From Treponema sp. (lineage in GTDB: Bacteria > Spirochaetota > Spirochaetia > Treponematales > Breznakiellaceae): a stretch of DNA of 12,236 bases. Numbering within the stretch: the first letter of the stretch is position 1; each line of letters opens with the position of its first letter. A program made the position numbers and the translations under genes. The DNA lies in the NCBI GenBank assembly GCA_009785545.1, contig WQWD01000045.1:1-12236 (forward strand), written 5' to 3'. Under the pieces are notes generated by a model. The model worked only from the letters and a program-made list of their open reading frames with translations. It did no database searches and was not told the DNA's origin. This document shows positions 1-7,281 of the stretch, piece by piece.

Positions 1-767
1 TGGAAGAGCATGAATTAGGCCCCAAACAAGGTATAAGCAATCTCTCAAGACGTGATGACAGAACAATTCATCTTTTAAAGGTTCTGCATAAAAAAGCCGG
101 CGACACTTTTGAGGCGGGTATTCTGAGGGGCCCGCGCGGAACAGGCAGGATAGAAAAAATAAATTTTGACGGCTCGATTTTTGTTACTTTTCAGGAACAT
201 GAGCGTGAAAAATATTTACAGCGTCTTAATTTAAGAATGGCTGTAGCTTTTGTACGCCCGATACAAACACGCCGCCTTTTAAGGGATCTTTCAAATATGG
301 GAGTATCCTCGATTGACATTGTAGGAACTGACCTTGGCGAAAAAAGTTACAGGAATACCAAGTTTTTTGTAAACGGCGGTTCTGAGGCGGCGCTTATCGA
401 AGGCGCTGTCCAGGCACGTGATACGCAAATCCCCATTCTCACGATTTATGAAAATCTTGACAAATGGCTGGAAGAGAGGCCTTGGGACAAAACACGGGAT
501 TTGCAAACATTGTTTAATACCGTGAAAATGCCGCTGCTTTTTGCAATGGACAATGTCAGGGCGGAGAGTTCTTTTTTTAATATTTCTTTGTCAACCAGCC
601 CGATGGTTTTAGCTGTCGGCCCCGAAAGGGGATGGTCTGATCGTGAAAGAGATTTGCTGGAAAGAAAAGGTTTTTTGCGCTTGTCCATGGGCGAGCGCCC
701 CCTTCGTACCGAAACCGCCTGTGTGGCGGCGGCGGCACTTGCTATGGAAAAAATTAAAGAATTGTAA
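1..767 (+). CDS. rsmE: 16S rRNA (uracil1498-N3)-methyltransferase RsmE, 5'-truncated by the window
   Basis: The gene enters from the left edge; the first full codon is at 3 and the frame stays open through the ATG at 237, so 237 is internal and not the start. About 254 codons are visible, close to the usual RsmE length, so only a handful of N-terminal residues are missing. The N-terminal part (RDDRTIHLLKVLHKKAGDTF) is the PUA-like RNA-binding domain typical of the family. The C-terminal part is a SPOUT methyltransferase fold, with the S-adenosylmethionine-binding knot at 'AVGPERGW' and 'LSMGERPLRTETA'. RsmE methylates U1498 of 16S rRNA in the decoding region of the 30S subunit (established for the family). 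The usual GPEGG reads GPERG here, a small deviation. The metallopeptidase gene follows after 12 nt, its Shine-Dalgarno overlapping this stop codon, so the two are probably co-transcribed. Confidence 0.93.
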   Translation, partial: EEHELGPKQGISNLSRRDDRTIHLLKVLHKKAGDTFEAGILRGPRGTGRIEKINFDGSIFVTFQEHEREKYLQRLNLRMAVAFVRPIQTRRLLRDLSNMGVSSIDIVGTDLGEKSYRNTKFFVNGGSEAALIEGAVQARDTQIPILTIYENLDKWLEERPWDKTRDLQTLFNTVKMPLLFAMDNVRAESSFFNISLSTSPMVLAVGPERGWSDRERDLLERKGFLRLSMGERPLRTETACVAAAALAMEKIKEL

Positions 768-779
768 GGAGTTGAAAAA

Positions 780-1577
780 ATGAATCAGGATCAGGTAAAA
801 GAAAAATTGTTAAAAATTGAAGATGCGCCGCTTGAGTTTACGCTTGTTTTCTCCGGGAAAAAAAGCAAAAAGGTGAACGGTCTTTACAAACCAAACTCAA
901 GAGAAATTATAATCCATAATCGCAACTTTCAACCCGATGAAACTGGGCAAAACCTTTTGTTATACACGGCTATTCATGAATATGCTCATCATCTGCACGC
1001 TTGCGCTCGCGGCGGCACTTTGGCTCCCAGAGCGCATAACTCTCAATTTTGGGCGATATTCCATGAGCTGCTGGAAAAAGCCGAAGCGAAAAAAATATAC
1101 GTTGATGTGTTTAACGCTTCTCCTGAACTTTTAAAACTTACGGGGGTTATCAAGGAAAAATATCTTAAAAATAACGGTCAGTTGGTAAAGGAGATGGGCA
1201 AACATCTGCTTACGGCTCATGATCTTTGTTTTAAAATAGGCGTGCGTTTTGAAGATTGGGTTGACAGAATGCTTCGCATTCCAAGAGCCGCCGCCAATAC
1301 GGCAATCAAAATGTTTGAATGGGACATCTCACCCGAAGTAGGCCCCGACAATATGCGTTTCCTCGCCGGGATTCGTAACACCGAAGAACGTCAAGCTGCC
1401 GAAGCCTCGCTCATAAAAGGCAAAAGCCCCGATACTGTAAAGGTTCAGGTGCGTGGTAAAGAAACAGAACAAGACCCGACTGTAATGCTGGAAAAAGAAA
1501 AGGCAAGACTGGAAAGAACGATAGCTCAGCTTTCTAAACGGCTTGAGGATGTGAAACGTGAGCTTAAAGAGAAGTAA
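780..1577 (+). CDS. SprT/YgjP-like zinc metallopeptidase with C-terminal coiled coil
   Basis: The 265-residue product carries a zincin motif, HEYAHH, with H66, E67 and H70 as the classic HExxH. A second motif, AHNSQFW (H86), sits where the SprT/YgjP (DUF45) group has its third zinc ligand ('HG..F/W' or 'NHSPRFW'). The preceding stretch (NGLYKPNSREIIIHNR) is like the strand leading into the catalytic helix. No signal peptide or membrane segment is seen, so it is probably cytoplasmic. Residues about 236-265 form a charged, heptad-like coiled coil. The start is supported by AAGGAG at 766-771, 8 nt before the ATG. Bacterial members of this group are poorly characterised; eukaryotic Spartan/Wss1 relatives cleave DNA-protein crosslinks, but that role cannot be assumed here. 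The middle of the protein (about 110-230) is not recognised. Confidence 0.75.
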   Translation: MNQDQVKEKLLKIEDAPLEFTLVFSGKKSKKVNGLYKPNSREIIIHNRNFQPDETGQNLLLYTAIHEYAHHLHACARGGTLAPRAHNSQFWAIFHELLEKAEAKKIYVDVFNASPELLKLTGVIKEKYLKNNGQLVKEMGKHLLTAHDLCFKIGVRFEDWVDRMLRIPRAAANTAIKMFEWDISPEVGPDNMRFLAGIRNTEERQAAEASLIKGKSPDTVKVQVRGKETEQDPTVMLEKEKARLERTIAQLSKRLEDVKRELKEK

Positions 1578-1588
1578 AGCTGATATGT

Positions 1589-1617
1589 TTGATCATCATC
1601 CGCATTTTTGATACTAT
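1589..1617 (+). promoter_or_regulatory. Probable sigma70-type promoter of nifS
   Basis: TTGATC (1589-1594) is followed by 17 nt and TACTAT (1612-1617), with TG one base upstream of the -10 (extended -10, 1609-1610). An overlapping TATAAA lies at 1615-1620. The -10 ends only 9 nt before the nifS ATG, so transcription would start at or within a few bases of the start codon. Both hexamers match the consensus at 4 of 6 positions, so the call is moderate. Confidence 0.45.
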
Positions 1618-1626
1618 AAAATCAGC

Positions 1627-2808
1627 ATGAACAATAAACCAAAAAAAGTTTACATAGATTACAATGCAACCACCCCGCTCAGGCAGGAAGTAAAAGCCGC
1701 CATGACAGACGACATTGATGTTTTTGGCAACGCTTCCAGTATGCACGCTTCAGGCAGGTTGGCTCGTAACATGATAGAAAAAGCTCGAACCGCCGTCAGC
1801 GATCTTATCGGGGCAAAAAACGGAAACATTGTGTTTACCTCCGGCGGCTCGGAGGCTAATAACATGGTGTTCCATACAATGCGCCGGTTAATCGAAACCT
1901 CGGCTCCCAATTCCAGAGACGAAATTCTTACAACGGCAATAGAACATCCATGTGTTTTAAATTCCGCTTTACATTTAAAAAACGAAGGTCTAAAAGTAAT
2001 TGTTTTACCTGTTGATGAATACGGAAAACTTAAAATCGATGCGCTCGAAAATGCGCTTGGCAGCAATACCTTGTTTGTGTCGGTAATGTCGGCTAACAAC
2101 GAAATCGGCACAGTGCAGGATATAAAACAAATTGCCGCCCTTGTGAAAAAGGCTGGTGCTTTTTTTCATGTTGATGCGGTGCAGTCAATCGGAAAAACAC
2201 TTGTAAATGCCTCCGAATTAGACGTTGATTACCTGACGATTTCCGCTCACAAAATATACGGCCCTAAGGGAGTTGGAGCGTTATACGCAAGAAAAGGCGT
2301 TCCATTGTTTCCATTGGTGTACGGCGGCCATCAGGAAGACGGTTTGCGTGCTGGAACTTACAATAATGCGGGTATTTTGGGTTTTGGCAAGGCAGCGGAA
2401 ATCGCCTCTGCCGAAACAGAAAAATACGCAAAAGAGATGTCGGTTTTACGTGACAGATTAAAAGAAGGGCTGCTCAAAACAATCCCCAAAATCAAAATAA
2501 ACGGTCATCCCAAAGATGTACTTCCCAATACGTTAAACGTTTCTTTTCCCGGCGCTGAAGGCGAGGCGATTTTACTTTCCATGGATATGCAGGGAATTGA
2601 AGTCTCGACAGGTTCCGCCTGCGCTTCGGGAAGCCTCGAGCCGTCTCATGTGCTTTTGGCGACGGGGCTGGGGCCGGAACTTGCCCACGGGTCAATTCGT
2701 TTTAGCCTGGGGTGGGGGATTACACAAAACGATATTGATTATATTATTGAAGTATTGCCGCCCATAATTGCAAGATTAAGGGCGATGTCAACATTGTCTT
2801 GGAAATAA
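1627..2808 (+). CDS. nifS: Cysteine desulfurase, NifS/IscS family
   Basis: This 393-residue PLP enzyme takes sulfur from cysteine as a persulfide and passes it to an Fe-S scaffold, releasing alanine (established for the family). The family signatures are in order: 'YIDYNATTPL' at the N-terminus, 'SGGSEANN', H107 in 'IEHPCVL' stacking on PLP, D183 and Q186 in 'HVDAVQS', the PLP-binding K209 in 'SAHKIYGPKG', and the persulfide-forming C332 in 'STGSACASG'. Length is normal, and all expected catalytic residues are present. The short catalytic loop suggests a group I (NifS/IscS) enzyme. The next gene is a NifU scaffold 9 nt downstream, which makes a dedicated pair. No Shine-Dalgarno precedes the ATG; a promoter ends 9 nt upstream, suggesting a leaderless or nearly leaderless mRNA. 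Whether the pair serves general Fe-S assembly or nitrogenase cannot be decided, as no nitrogenase genes are in view. Confidence 0.93.
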   Translation: MNNKPKKVYIDYNATTPLRQEVKAAMTDDIDVFGNASSMHASGRLARNMIEKARTAVSDLIGAKNGNIVFTSGGSEANNMVFHTMRRLIETSAPNSRDEILTTAIEHPCVLNSALHLKNEGLKVIVLPVDEYGKLKIDALENALGSNTLFVSVMSANNEIGTVQDIKQIAALVKKAGAFFHVDAVQSIGKTLVNASELDVDYLTISAHKIYGPKGVGALYARKGVPLFPLVYGGHQEDGLRAGTYNNAGILGFGKAAEIASAETEKYAKEMSVLRDRLKEGLLKTIPKIKINGHPKDVLPNTLNVSFPGAEGEAILLSMDMQGIEVSTGSACASGSLEPSHVLLATGLGPELAHGSIRFSLGWGITQNDIDYIIEVLPPIIARLRAMSTLSWK

Positions 2809-2817
2809 GGAAAAAAT

Positions 2818-3411
2818 ATGTCAGATTGGTTATATTCAGAAACAGTTAAAGAGCACTTTACAAGTCCAAAAAATGTGCTGACGGAAGATGAAGCTGCTTT
2901 TGCGCCTGACGCAAGAGGACAGACGGGTAACATCAAGTGCGGAGATCAAATGTTGATGCTCCTGAAAATCAAAGATGATGTTATAACCGATGTACGCTGG
3001 AGAACTTACGGCTGCGCAAGCGCCATCGCTTCTACCAGTATGCTTTCGGAAACTATAAAAGGCATGAACATCGAAGACGCTTACAAAATCCGCCCCGAAG
3101 ACCTTGTTGAAAAACTTGGAGGTCTTCCAAATTCTAAAATCCACTGTTCCGTGTTAGGTGATAAAGCTCTAAGAGAAGCTGTCAACGATTATCTTGAAAA
3201 AACCGGCAGGGCAGGTCTTTTTGTCGAGGTTGCTGCCGTTATCTGCAACTGCCTTGGCATTACCGATAAGGATATAGAAAATGCCTATCAAAACGGAGCG
3301 CATAATTGGGAGCAGCTTCAAATGGCGACCAAAATCGGCACAGTCTGCGGAGGCTGCCGAGAGAAAGCCGAAGAGCTCTTACATGGGTTTGAGCATATCT
3401 ACGGGGATTAG
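2818..3411 (+). CDS. nifU: NifU-type Fe-S cluster scaffold (IscU domain + BFD-like [2Fe-2S] domain)
   Basis: The 197-residue product has two domains. Residues about 3-130 are the IscU-like scaffold, with ligands C41 (in GNIKCGD), C66 (in TYGCASAIAS) and C110 (in KIHCSVLGD), plus D43, the residue that tunes cluster release. Residues about 138-190 are a BFD-like domain with C143, C145, C177 and C180 (CNC ... CGGC), expected to hold a permanent [2Fe-2S] cluster. The C-terminal Nfu domain of full-length Azotobacter NifU is absent, so this is the short form. It receives sulfur from the neighbouring NifS and hands clusters to apo-proteins. The scaffold motif is usually GNPxCGD; here the proline is isoleucine. 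AAGGA at 2807-2811, overlapping the nifS stop, lies 6 nt before the ATG and shows co-translation in one operon. Confidence 0.92.
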   Translation: MSDWLYSETVKEHFTSPKNVLTEDEAAFAPDARGQTGNIKCGDQMLMLLKIKDDVITDVRWRTYGCASAIASTSMLSETIKGMNIEDAYKIRPEDLVEKLGGLPNSKIHCSVLGDKALREAVNDYLEKTGRAGLFVEVAAVICNCLGITDKDIENAYQNGAHNWEQLQMATKIGTVCGGCREKAEELLHGFEHIYGD

Positions 3412-3418
3412 ACACTTG

Positions 3419-3610
3419 TTACAAAGCGATAACCCGAAGTTCATGCAGAGGTTTTTCGTAAGGGATAACATAAAAAGATTTTTCAGAGATTTCCTGCGTG
3501 TATATTTTTTTTGCCTTTTGATTTTTTTCCGCCCAAGCTATTCCCTGTTCAACTCTTTCAATAAACTCAATCTCCCTTTGCAGAGTTTTCAATTTTTCAT
3601 TGAGAATCAA
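3419..3610 (-). CDS. Possible small protein or gene remnant, unknown function
   Basis: A minus-strand frame of 63 codons fills most of the gap between nifU and the ABC operon, ending 7 nt from the nifU stop. The only start near its 5' end is TTG (3608-3610), with a stop just upstream and no clear Shine-Dalgarno. The predicted product begins with a charged amphipathic helix (LKTLQREIEFIERVEQGIAW) followed by a basic middle (KNQKAKKI) and a tail ending 'LHELRVIAL'. Codon choice and composition look protein-like, but no family is recognised. It could be a genuine small gene, the remnant of a longer one that lost its N-terminus, or chance. Confidence 0.35.
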   Translation of the reverse strand: MILNEKLKTLQREIEFIERVEQGIAWAEKNQKAKKIYTQEISEKSFYVIPYEKPLHELRVIAL

Positions 3611-3621
3611 ACTTCAAAGGC

Positions 3622-3651
3622 TTGACTCTGCCATTATGCATACTTTAGAAT
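3622..3651 (+). promoter_or_regulatory. Sigma70-type promoter of the ABC exporter operon
   Basis: TTGACT (3622-3627, 5 of 6 to TTGACA), an 18-nt spacer, and TAGAAT (3646-3651, 5 of 6 to TATAAT). Only 7 nt separate the -10 from the ATG at 3659, so the expected transcription start falls on or next to the start codon. No Shine-Dalgarno is present. This is the best-formed plus-strand promoter in the window. Confidence 0.7.
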
Positions 3652-3658
3652 TTGTGCC

Positions 3659-5401
3659 ATGTCAAAAGTTTTTGAATATATGAAGCCCTACACTGGCATG
3701 ATTCTCTGTACTGTCGTACTGCTCGCAATGGAGGCGGGCTTTGCTCTTGTATTGCCCGGTTATATGGCGGACATCGTGAACGACGGCGTACTGCCCGGCC
3801 ACATATCCGTAATCTGGCGCAACGGCATAATTATGCTTCTGATAACGCTGGCGAGTATGGCTGTGGCTCTGGTTACAGGTTTTTTTACGGCAAGAACAGC
3901 CACCGGCGTAGCCAATGATTTACGTGAAGCTGTGTTTAACAAAGTTCTTAGTTTTTCAAACGCCGAAGTAAACAAGTTCGCCACATCGTCGCTTATTACC
4001 CGCACCACAAACGACATAATGCAGGTACAAAATACCCTGATGATGGCGATTCGTCAGTTTATCTACGCTCCGATGATAGGTATCGGCGGCGTCATCAGAG
4101 CGCTTGACAGAAATGTGTCGATGGCATGGATAATCGCCCTTGCTACAATTATTATGATTGGCCTTTGCGCAATTTTATTTATCATCGCCCTGCCAAAGTA
4201 CAAAGCATGGCAAAAATTGATAGATCGATTGAACTTGGTTTCTCGCGAAAACTTAAGCGGCATTTTGGTTGTAAGAGCTTTCAGCACCCAAAACTTTGAA
4301 AAAAAACGTTTCGCAAGGGCAAACAAGGAATTGGCGACAACAGAATTGTTTGTAAACCAAACCTTTGCGTTTATGACACCCATTATCGCAATGATTCTGA
4401 ACATTACAACAGCGCTCATCGTTTGGGTTGGGGCACGGCACGTCTCGGCATTTCGGGTTGACATTGGAGACATCTTTGCGTTTCTCCAGTACGGAATGTT
4501 GATCATCTTCGCCTTTCTGATGATTTCCATAATGTTTATCATGGTTCCTCGTGCGGCAGTAAGTGCTGCCCGTATCAAAGAAGTGTTGGAAACAGAAGGC
4601 ACTATTCGTTACAGAAAAAACCCGCTGCCGCTGCCCGCAGATTTTAAGGGCATTGTCGAGTTTCGTGATGTTACATTCCGTTATCCTGATGCTTCAGAAA
4701 ATGACGATAGTGTACTTAACAATATTAGTTTTACAGCCAGACCCGGCAAGACTACTGCCATAATCGGCGCTACAGGGTGCGGCAAATCAACCGTGTTAAA
4801 ATTACTCTTGCGTTTCTTTGACGTAAACTCCGGCGGGATTTATCTTGACGGAATCGACATAAGAGATCTTCACAAGGAAGAACTTCACAATAAAATCGGT
4901 TATGTTCCGCAAAAAGCCTCGCTGTTTTCCGGCACAATCCGCTCCAATTTGCTTTACGCTGACAAAGACGCCACGGAACAAAAAATCCTTGACGCTGTAG
5001 AAATTTCGCAGTCTGAGGCATTCATACAGGGGAAACCGGGAGGGTACGAAGCCAATGTCGCTCAAGGCGGCTCGAATTTTTCCGGCGGACAAAAACAGCG
5101 GATTTCCATTGCACGGGCGCTTGTGAAAAACGCTCCGATATATCTTTTTGATGACAGCTTTTCCGCATTGGATTTAAAAACCGATGCCCTCCTGCGAGCC
5201 GCACTGAAAAGAAAAATGCAAGGCTGCACCATGCTGATCGTCGCTCAAAGAATTTCTACAATTATGGACGCAGACCAAATCGTAGTTTTGGATAACGGCA
5301 GAATCGCAGGGCTTGGCTCTCACAACGAATTGATGAAAACCTGCGAAGTGTATAAGGAAATCGCCGCTTCTCAACTTGACGGAGAGGAGAGGAACACATG
5401 A
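3659..5401 (+). CDS. ABC exporter half-transporter, degenerate-ATP-site subunit
   Basis: The 580-residue type IV exporter subunit has six membrane segments within residues 10-310 and a nucleotide-binding domain from about 335. It shows Walker A GATGCGKST (370-378, K376), a Q-loop in 'VPQKASLFSG', and a canonical signature SGGQ (475-478). Walker B, however, is 'YLFDDS' (D498, D499), with aspartate in place of the catalytic glutamate, and the switch histidine is replaced by Q530 ('VAQRIST'). These are hallmarks of the non-hydrolysing subunit of heterodimeric exporters such as BmrC/BmrD and TM287/TM288. Its intact signature should complete the active site of the partner encoded next, which it overlaps by 4 nt (ATGA). 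It begins a three-gene operon. The start has no Shine-Dalgarno but sits 7 nt after a good -10. Substrate is unknown; drugs, lipids and peptides are all known for the family. Confidence 0.9.
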   Translation: MSKVFEYMKPYTGMILCTVVLLAMEAGFALVLPGYMADIVNDGVLPGHISVIWRNGIIMLLITLASMAVALVTGFFTARTATGVANDLREAVFNKVLSFSNAEVNKFATSSLITRTTNDIMQVQNTLMMAIRQFIYAPMIGIGGVIRALDRNVSMAWIIALATIIMIGLCAILFIIALPKYKAWQKLIDRLNLVSRENLSGILVVRAFSTQNFEKKRFARANKELATTELFVNQTFAFMTPIIAMILNITTALIVWVGARHVSAFRVDIGDIFAFLQYGMLIIFAFLMISIMFIMVPRAAVSAARIKEVLETEGTIRYRKNPLPLPADFKGIVEFRDVTFRYPDASENDDSVLNNISFTARPGKTTAIIGATGCGKSTVLKLLLRFFDVNSGGIYLDGIDIRDLHKEELHNKIGYVPQKASLFSGTIRSNLLYADKDATEQKILDAVEISQSEAFIQGKPGGYEANVAQGGSNFSGGQKQRISIARALVKNAPIYLFDDSFSALDLKTDALLRAALKRKMQGCTMLIVAQRISTIMDADQIVVLDNGRIAGLGSHNELMKTCEVYKEIAASQLDGEERNT

Positions 5402-7269
5402 GCGGGCAACAAGAAAAAAAAGAAGACAGCGGTTTTGATATTTCCGGCGGTGTGAACCAAGGAGTTGCCGACAAAGCAAAAGACGCTAAAAAAACGCTGA
5501 AAAAATTAGCAATATATTTAAGCCCGCACAAATGGGTGCTTTTAGCTGTATTGATATTCGCTTTGGTTTCCACGGCATTTGCTGTCATAGGACCCAGAAT
5601 CATGGGGAGGGTAACAACCATTCTTGTTGACGGCATAGTGGCACACTGGTTTGGTACAGGGCTTCTCACCGATTTCCGCCAAATGGGAACTCTTACATTG
5701 GTGTTGATTGGACTTTACACCATATCCGCCCTTTGTGATTTTGTGCAGGAAATCATCATGGCACGGCTCTCTGTCAAAGTTACCTACAAACTAAGAGCGG
5801 AAATATCAGAAAAAATGCACAGGCTGCCAATCAACTATTACGACACACGCACGCAGGGTGAGACGCTTTCCCGCATGACAAACGATGTTGACATGATCAG
5901 CCAAACGCTTAGTACCAATCTTACGCAGTTGGTAAGATCGGGAACCACGATCATCGGTACTCTTATTATGATGCTTACTATCAGTTGGCTGATGACCCTC
6001 TCAGCTCTTATTGTAATTCCGCTTTCCATGTGGATCATGATGAAAATACTTGGAAAATCGCATAAGTATTTCAGCGCCCAGCAGGAAGAGCTGGGGAAAG
6101 TAAGCGGCATTGTAGAAGAAACTTACTCAGGCCACAACATTGTACGGGCCTACAACGGCGAGATGGATGCACGCCAAAAATTCAAACAGGCGAATAAAAA
6201 AGTTCATACTGCGGCATGGAAAGCCCAGTTTATGTCGAATATCGTAGAGCCGATTTTTAGCTTTGTCGGCAATCTTGGGTATGTGCTTGTATGTGTCATG
6301 GGAGGCGTATTGGTGGTACGCAGAGTGATAACCATCGGCGATGTTCAGGCTTTTATTCAGTACATACAAAATTTTACATATCCGTTAGGTGAAATTGGTC
6401 TTGCCGCCAATATGCTACAGGGAACGATTGCCGCCTCCGAGCGTGTGTTCGAATTTTTGGAAGAAGAAGAAGAAACCCCTGATGCAAAAAAATCCGTCTC
6501 TAAAGAAAATTACGAAGGGAGCGTAAGCTTTCAAAATGTACGTTTTGGTTACAGCCCTGAAAAAATAATTTTAAAAGATTTTTCTGCACAGATAGCTCCC
6601 GGTCAAACTGTTGCCATAGTCGGGCCGACAGGAGCCGGAAAAACAACAGTAGTAAAACTTTTAATGCGTTTTTACGAATTAAACAGCGGCAAAATCCTGA
6701 TAGACGAAATTGACGCGGCGGACTTTACCAGAGGTGATCTAAGGGACATATTCGGAATGGTTTTACAAGATACATGGCTTTACAACGCCTCCATCATGGA
6801 AAATATTCGTTACGGCTCTCCGAACGCTTCAGATGAAGATGTAATCGCCGCCGCCAAAGCCGCTCACTGCCACGGGTTTATCAAAACGCTGCCCGGCGGT
6901 TACAATATGCTCCTTAACGAGGAAGCTTCGAATATTTCGCAGGGGCAAAAACAGCTTTTTACAATCGCTCGGGTAATTCTGAAAAATCCGGCAATACTGA
7001 TCCTTGACGAAGCGACAAGCTCCATCGATACAAGAACGGAAGTATTAATACAAAAAGCAATGAAAAACATTATGCAAGGGCGGACAAGTTTTGTAATCGC
7101 CCACAGATTATCCACAATCAGAGACGCCGATTTAATACTCGTCATGAAAGACGGCGACATCATAGAGCAGGGTAGTCATCAACAATTATTGGAAGTCAAT
7201 GGCTTTTACGCTGACTTATATAACTCACAATTTTCCGAAGGTGTTGAACCTGAGGAATTAGATTCTTAA
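5398..7269 (+). CDS. ABC exporter half-transporter, catalytic-site subunit
   Basis: The 623-residue partner has an N-terminal cytoplasmic extension of about 40 residues rich in K, D and E. A six-helix membrane domain follows, then a nucleotide-binding domain from about residue 375. Walker A is GPTGAGKTT (409-417, K415), Walker B is ILILDEAT with catalytic E538, and the switch H569 is present (IAHRLSTI). Its signature is ISQGQ (513-517), not LSGGQ. The pattern mirrors the first subunit exactly: the consensus site is built from this protein's Walker motifs and the partner's SGGQ, and the degenerate site from the reverse. This makes an obligate heterodimer very likely. Translation is coupled through the ATGA overlap with the upstream gene and helped by a purine-rich GGAGAGGAGAGGA before the ATG. 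The adaptor gene follows 12 nt later. Confidence 0.92.
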   Translation: MSGQQEKKEDSGFDISGGVNQGVADKAKDAKKTLKKLAIYLSPHKWVLLAVLIFALVSTAFAVIGPRIMGRVTTILVDGIVAHWFGTGLLTDFRQMGTLTLVLIGLYTISALCDFVQEIIMARLSVKVTYKLRAEISEKMHRLPINYYDTRTQGETLSRMTNDVDMISQTLSTNLTQLVRSGTTIIGTLIMMLTISWLMTLSALIVIPLSMWIMMKILGKSHKYFSAQQEELGKVSGIVEETYSGHNIVRAYNGEMDARQKFKQANKKVHTAAWKAQFMSNIVEPIFSFVGNLGYVLVCVMGGVLVVRRVITIGDVQAFIQYIQNFTYPLGEIGLAANMLQGTIAASERVFEFLEEEEETPDAKKSVSKENYEGSVSFQNVRFGYSPEKIILKDFSAQIAPGQTVAIVGPTGAGKTTVVKLLMRFYELNSGKILIDEIDAADFTRGDLRDIFGMVLQDTWLYNASIMENIRYGSPNASDEDVIAAAKAAHCHGFIKTLPGGYNMLLNEEASNISQGQKQLFTIARVILKNPAILILDEATSSIDTRTEVLIQKAMKNIMQGRTSFVIAHRLSTIRDADLILVMKDGDIIEQGSHQQLLEVNGFYADLYNSQFSEGVEPEELDS

Positions 7270-7281
7270 TGGAGAGAAAAA

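Noticed and set aside
237..239. ATG at 237 as the rsmE start
   Set aside because: The same frame is open to the window edge and encodes the expected N-terminal RNA-binding domain.
1659..2111. 150-codon minus-strand ORF inside nifS
   Set aside because: It lies wholly within a well-conserved cysteine desulfurase and shows no independent signals.
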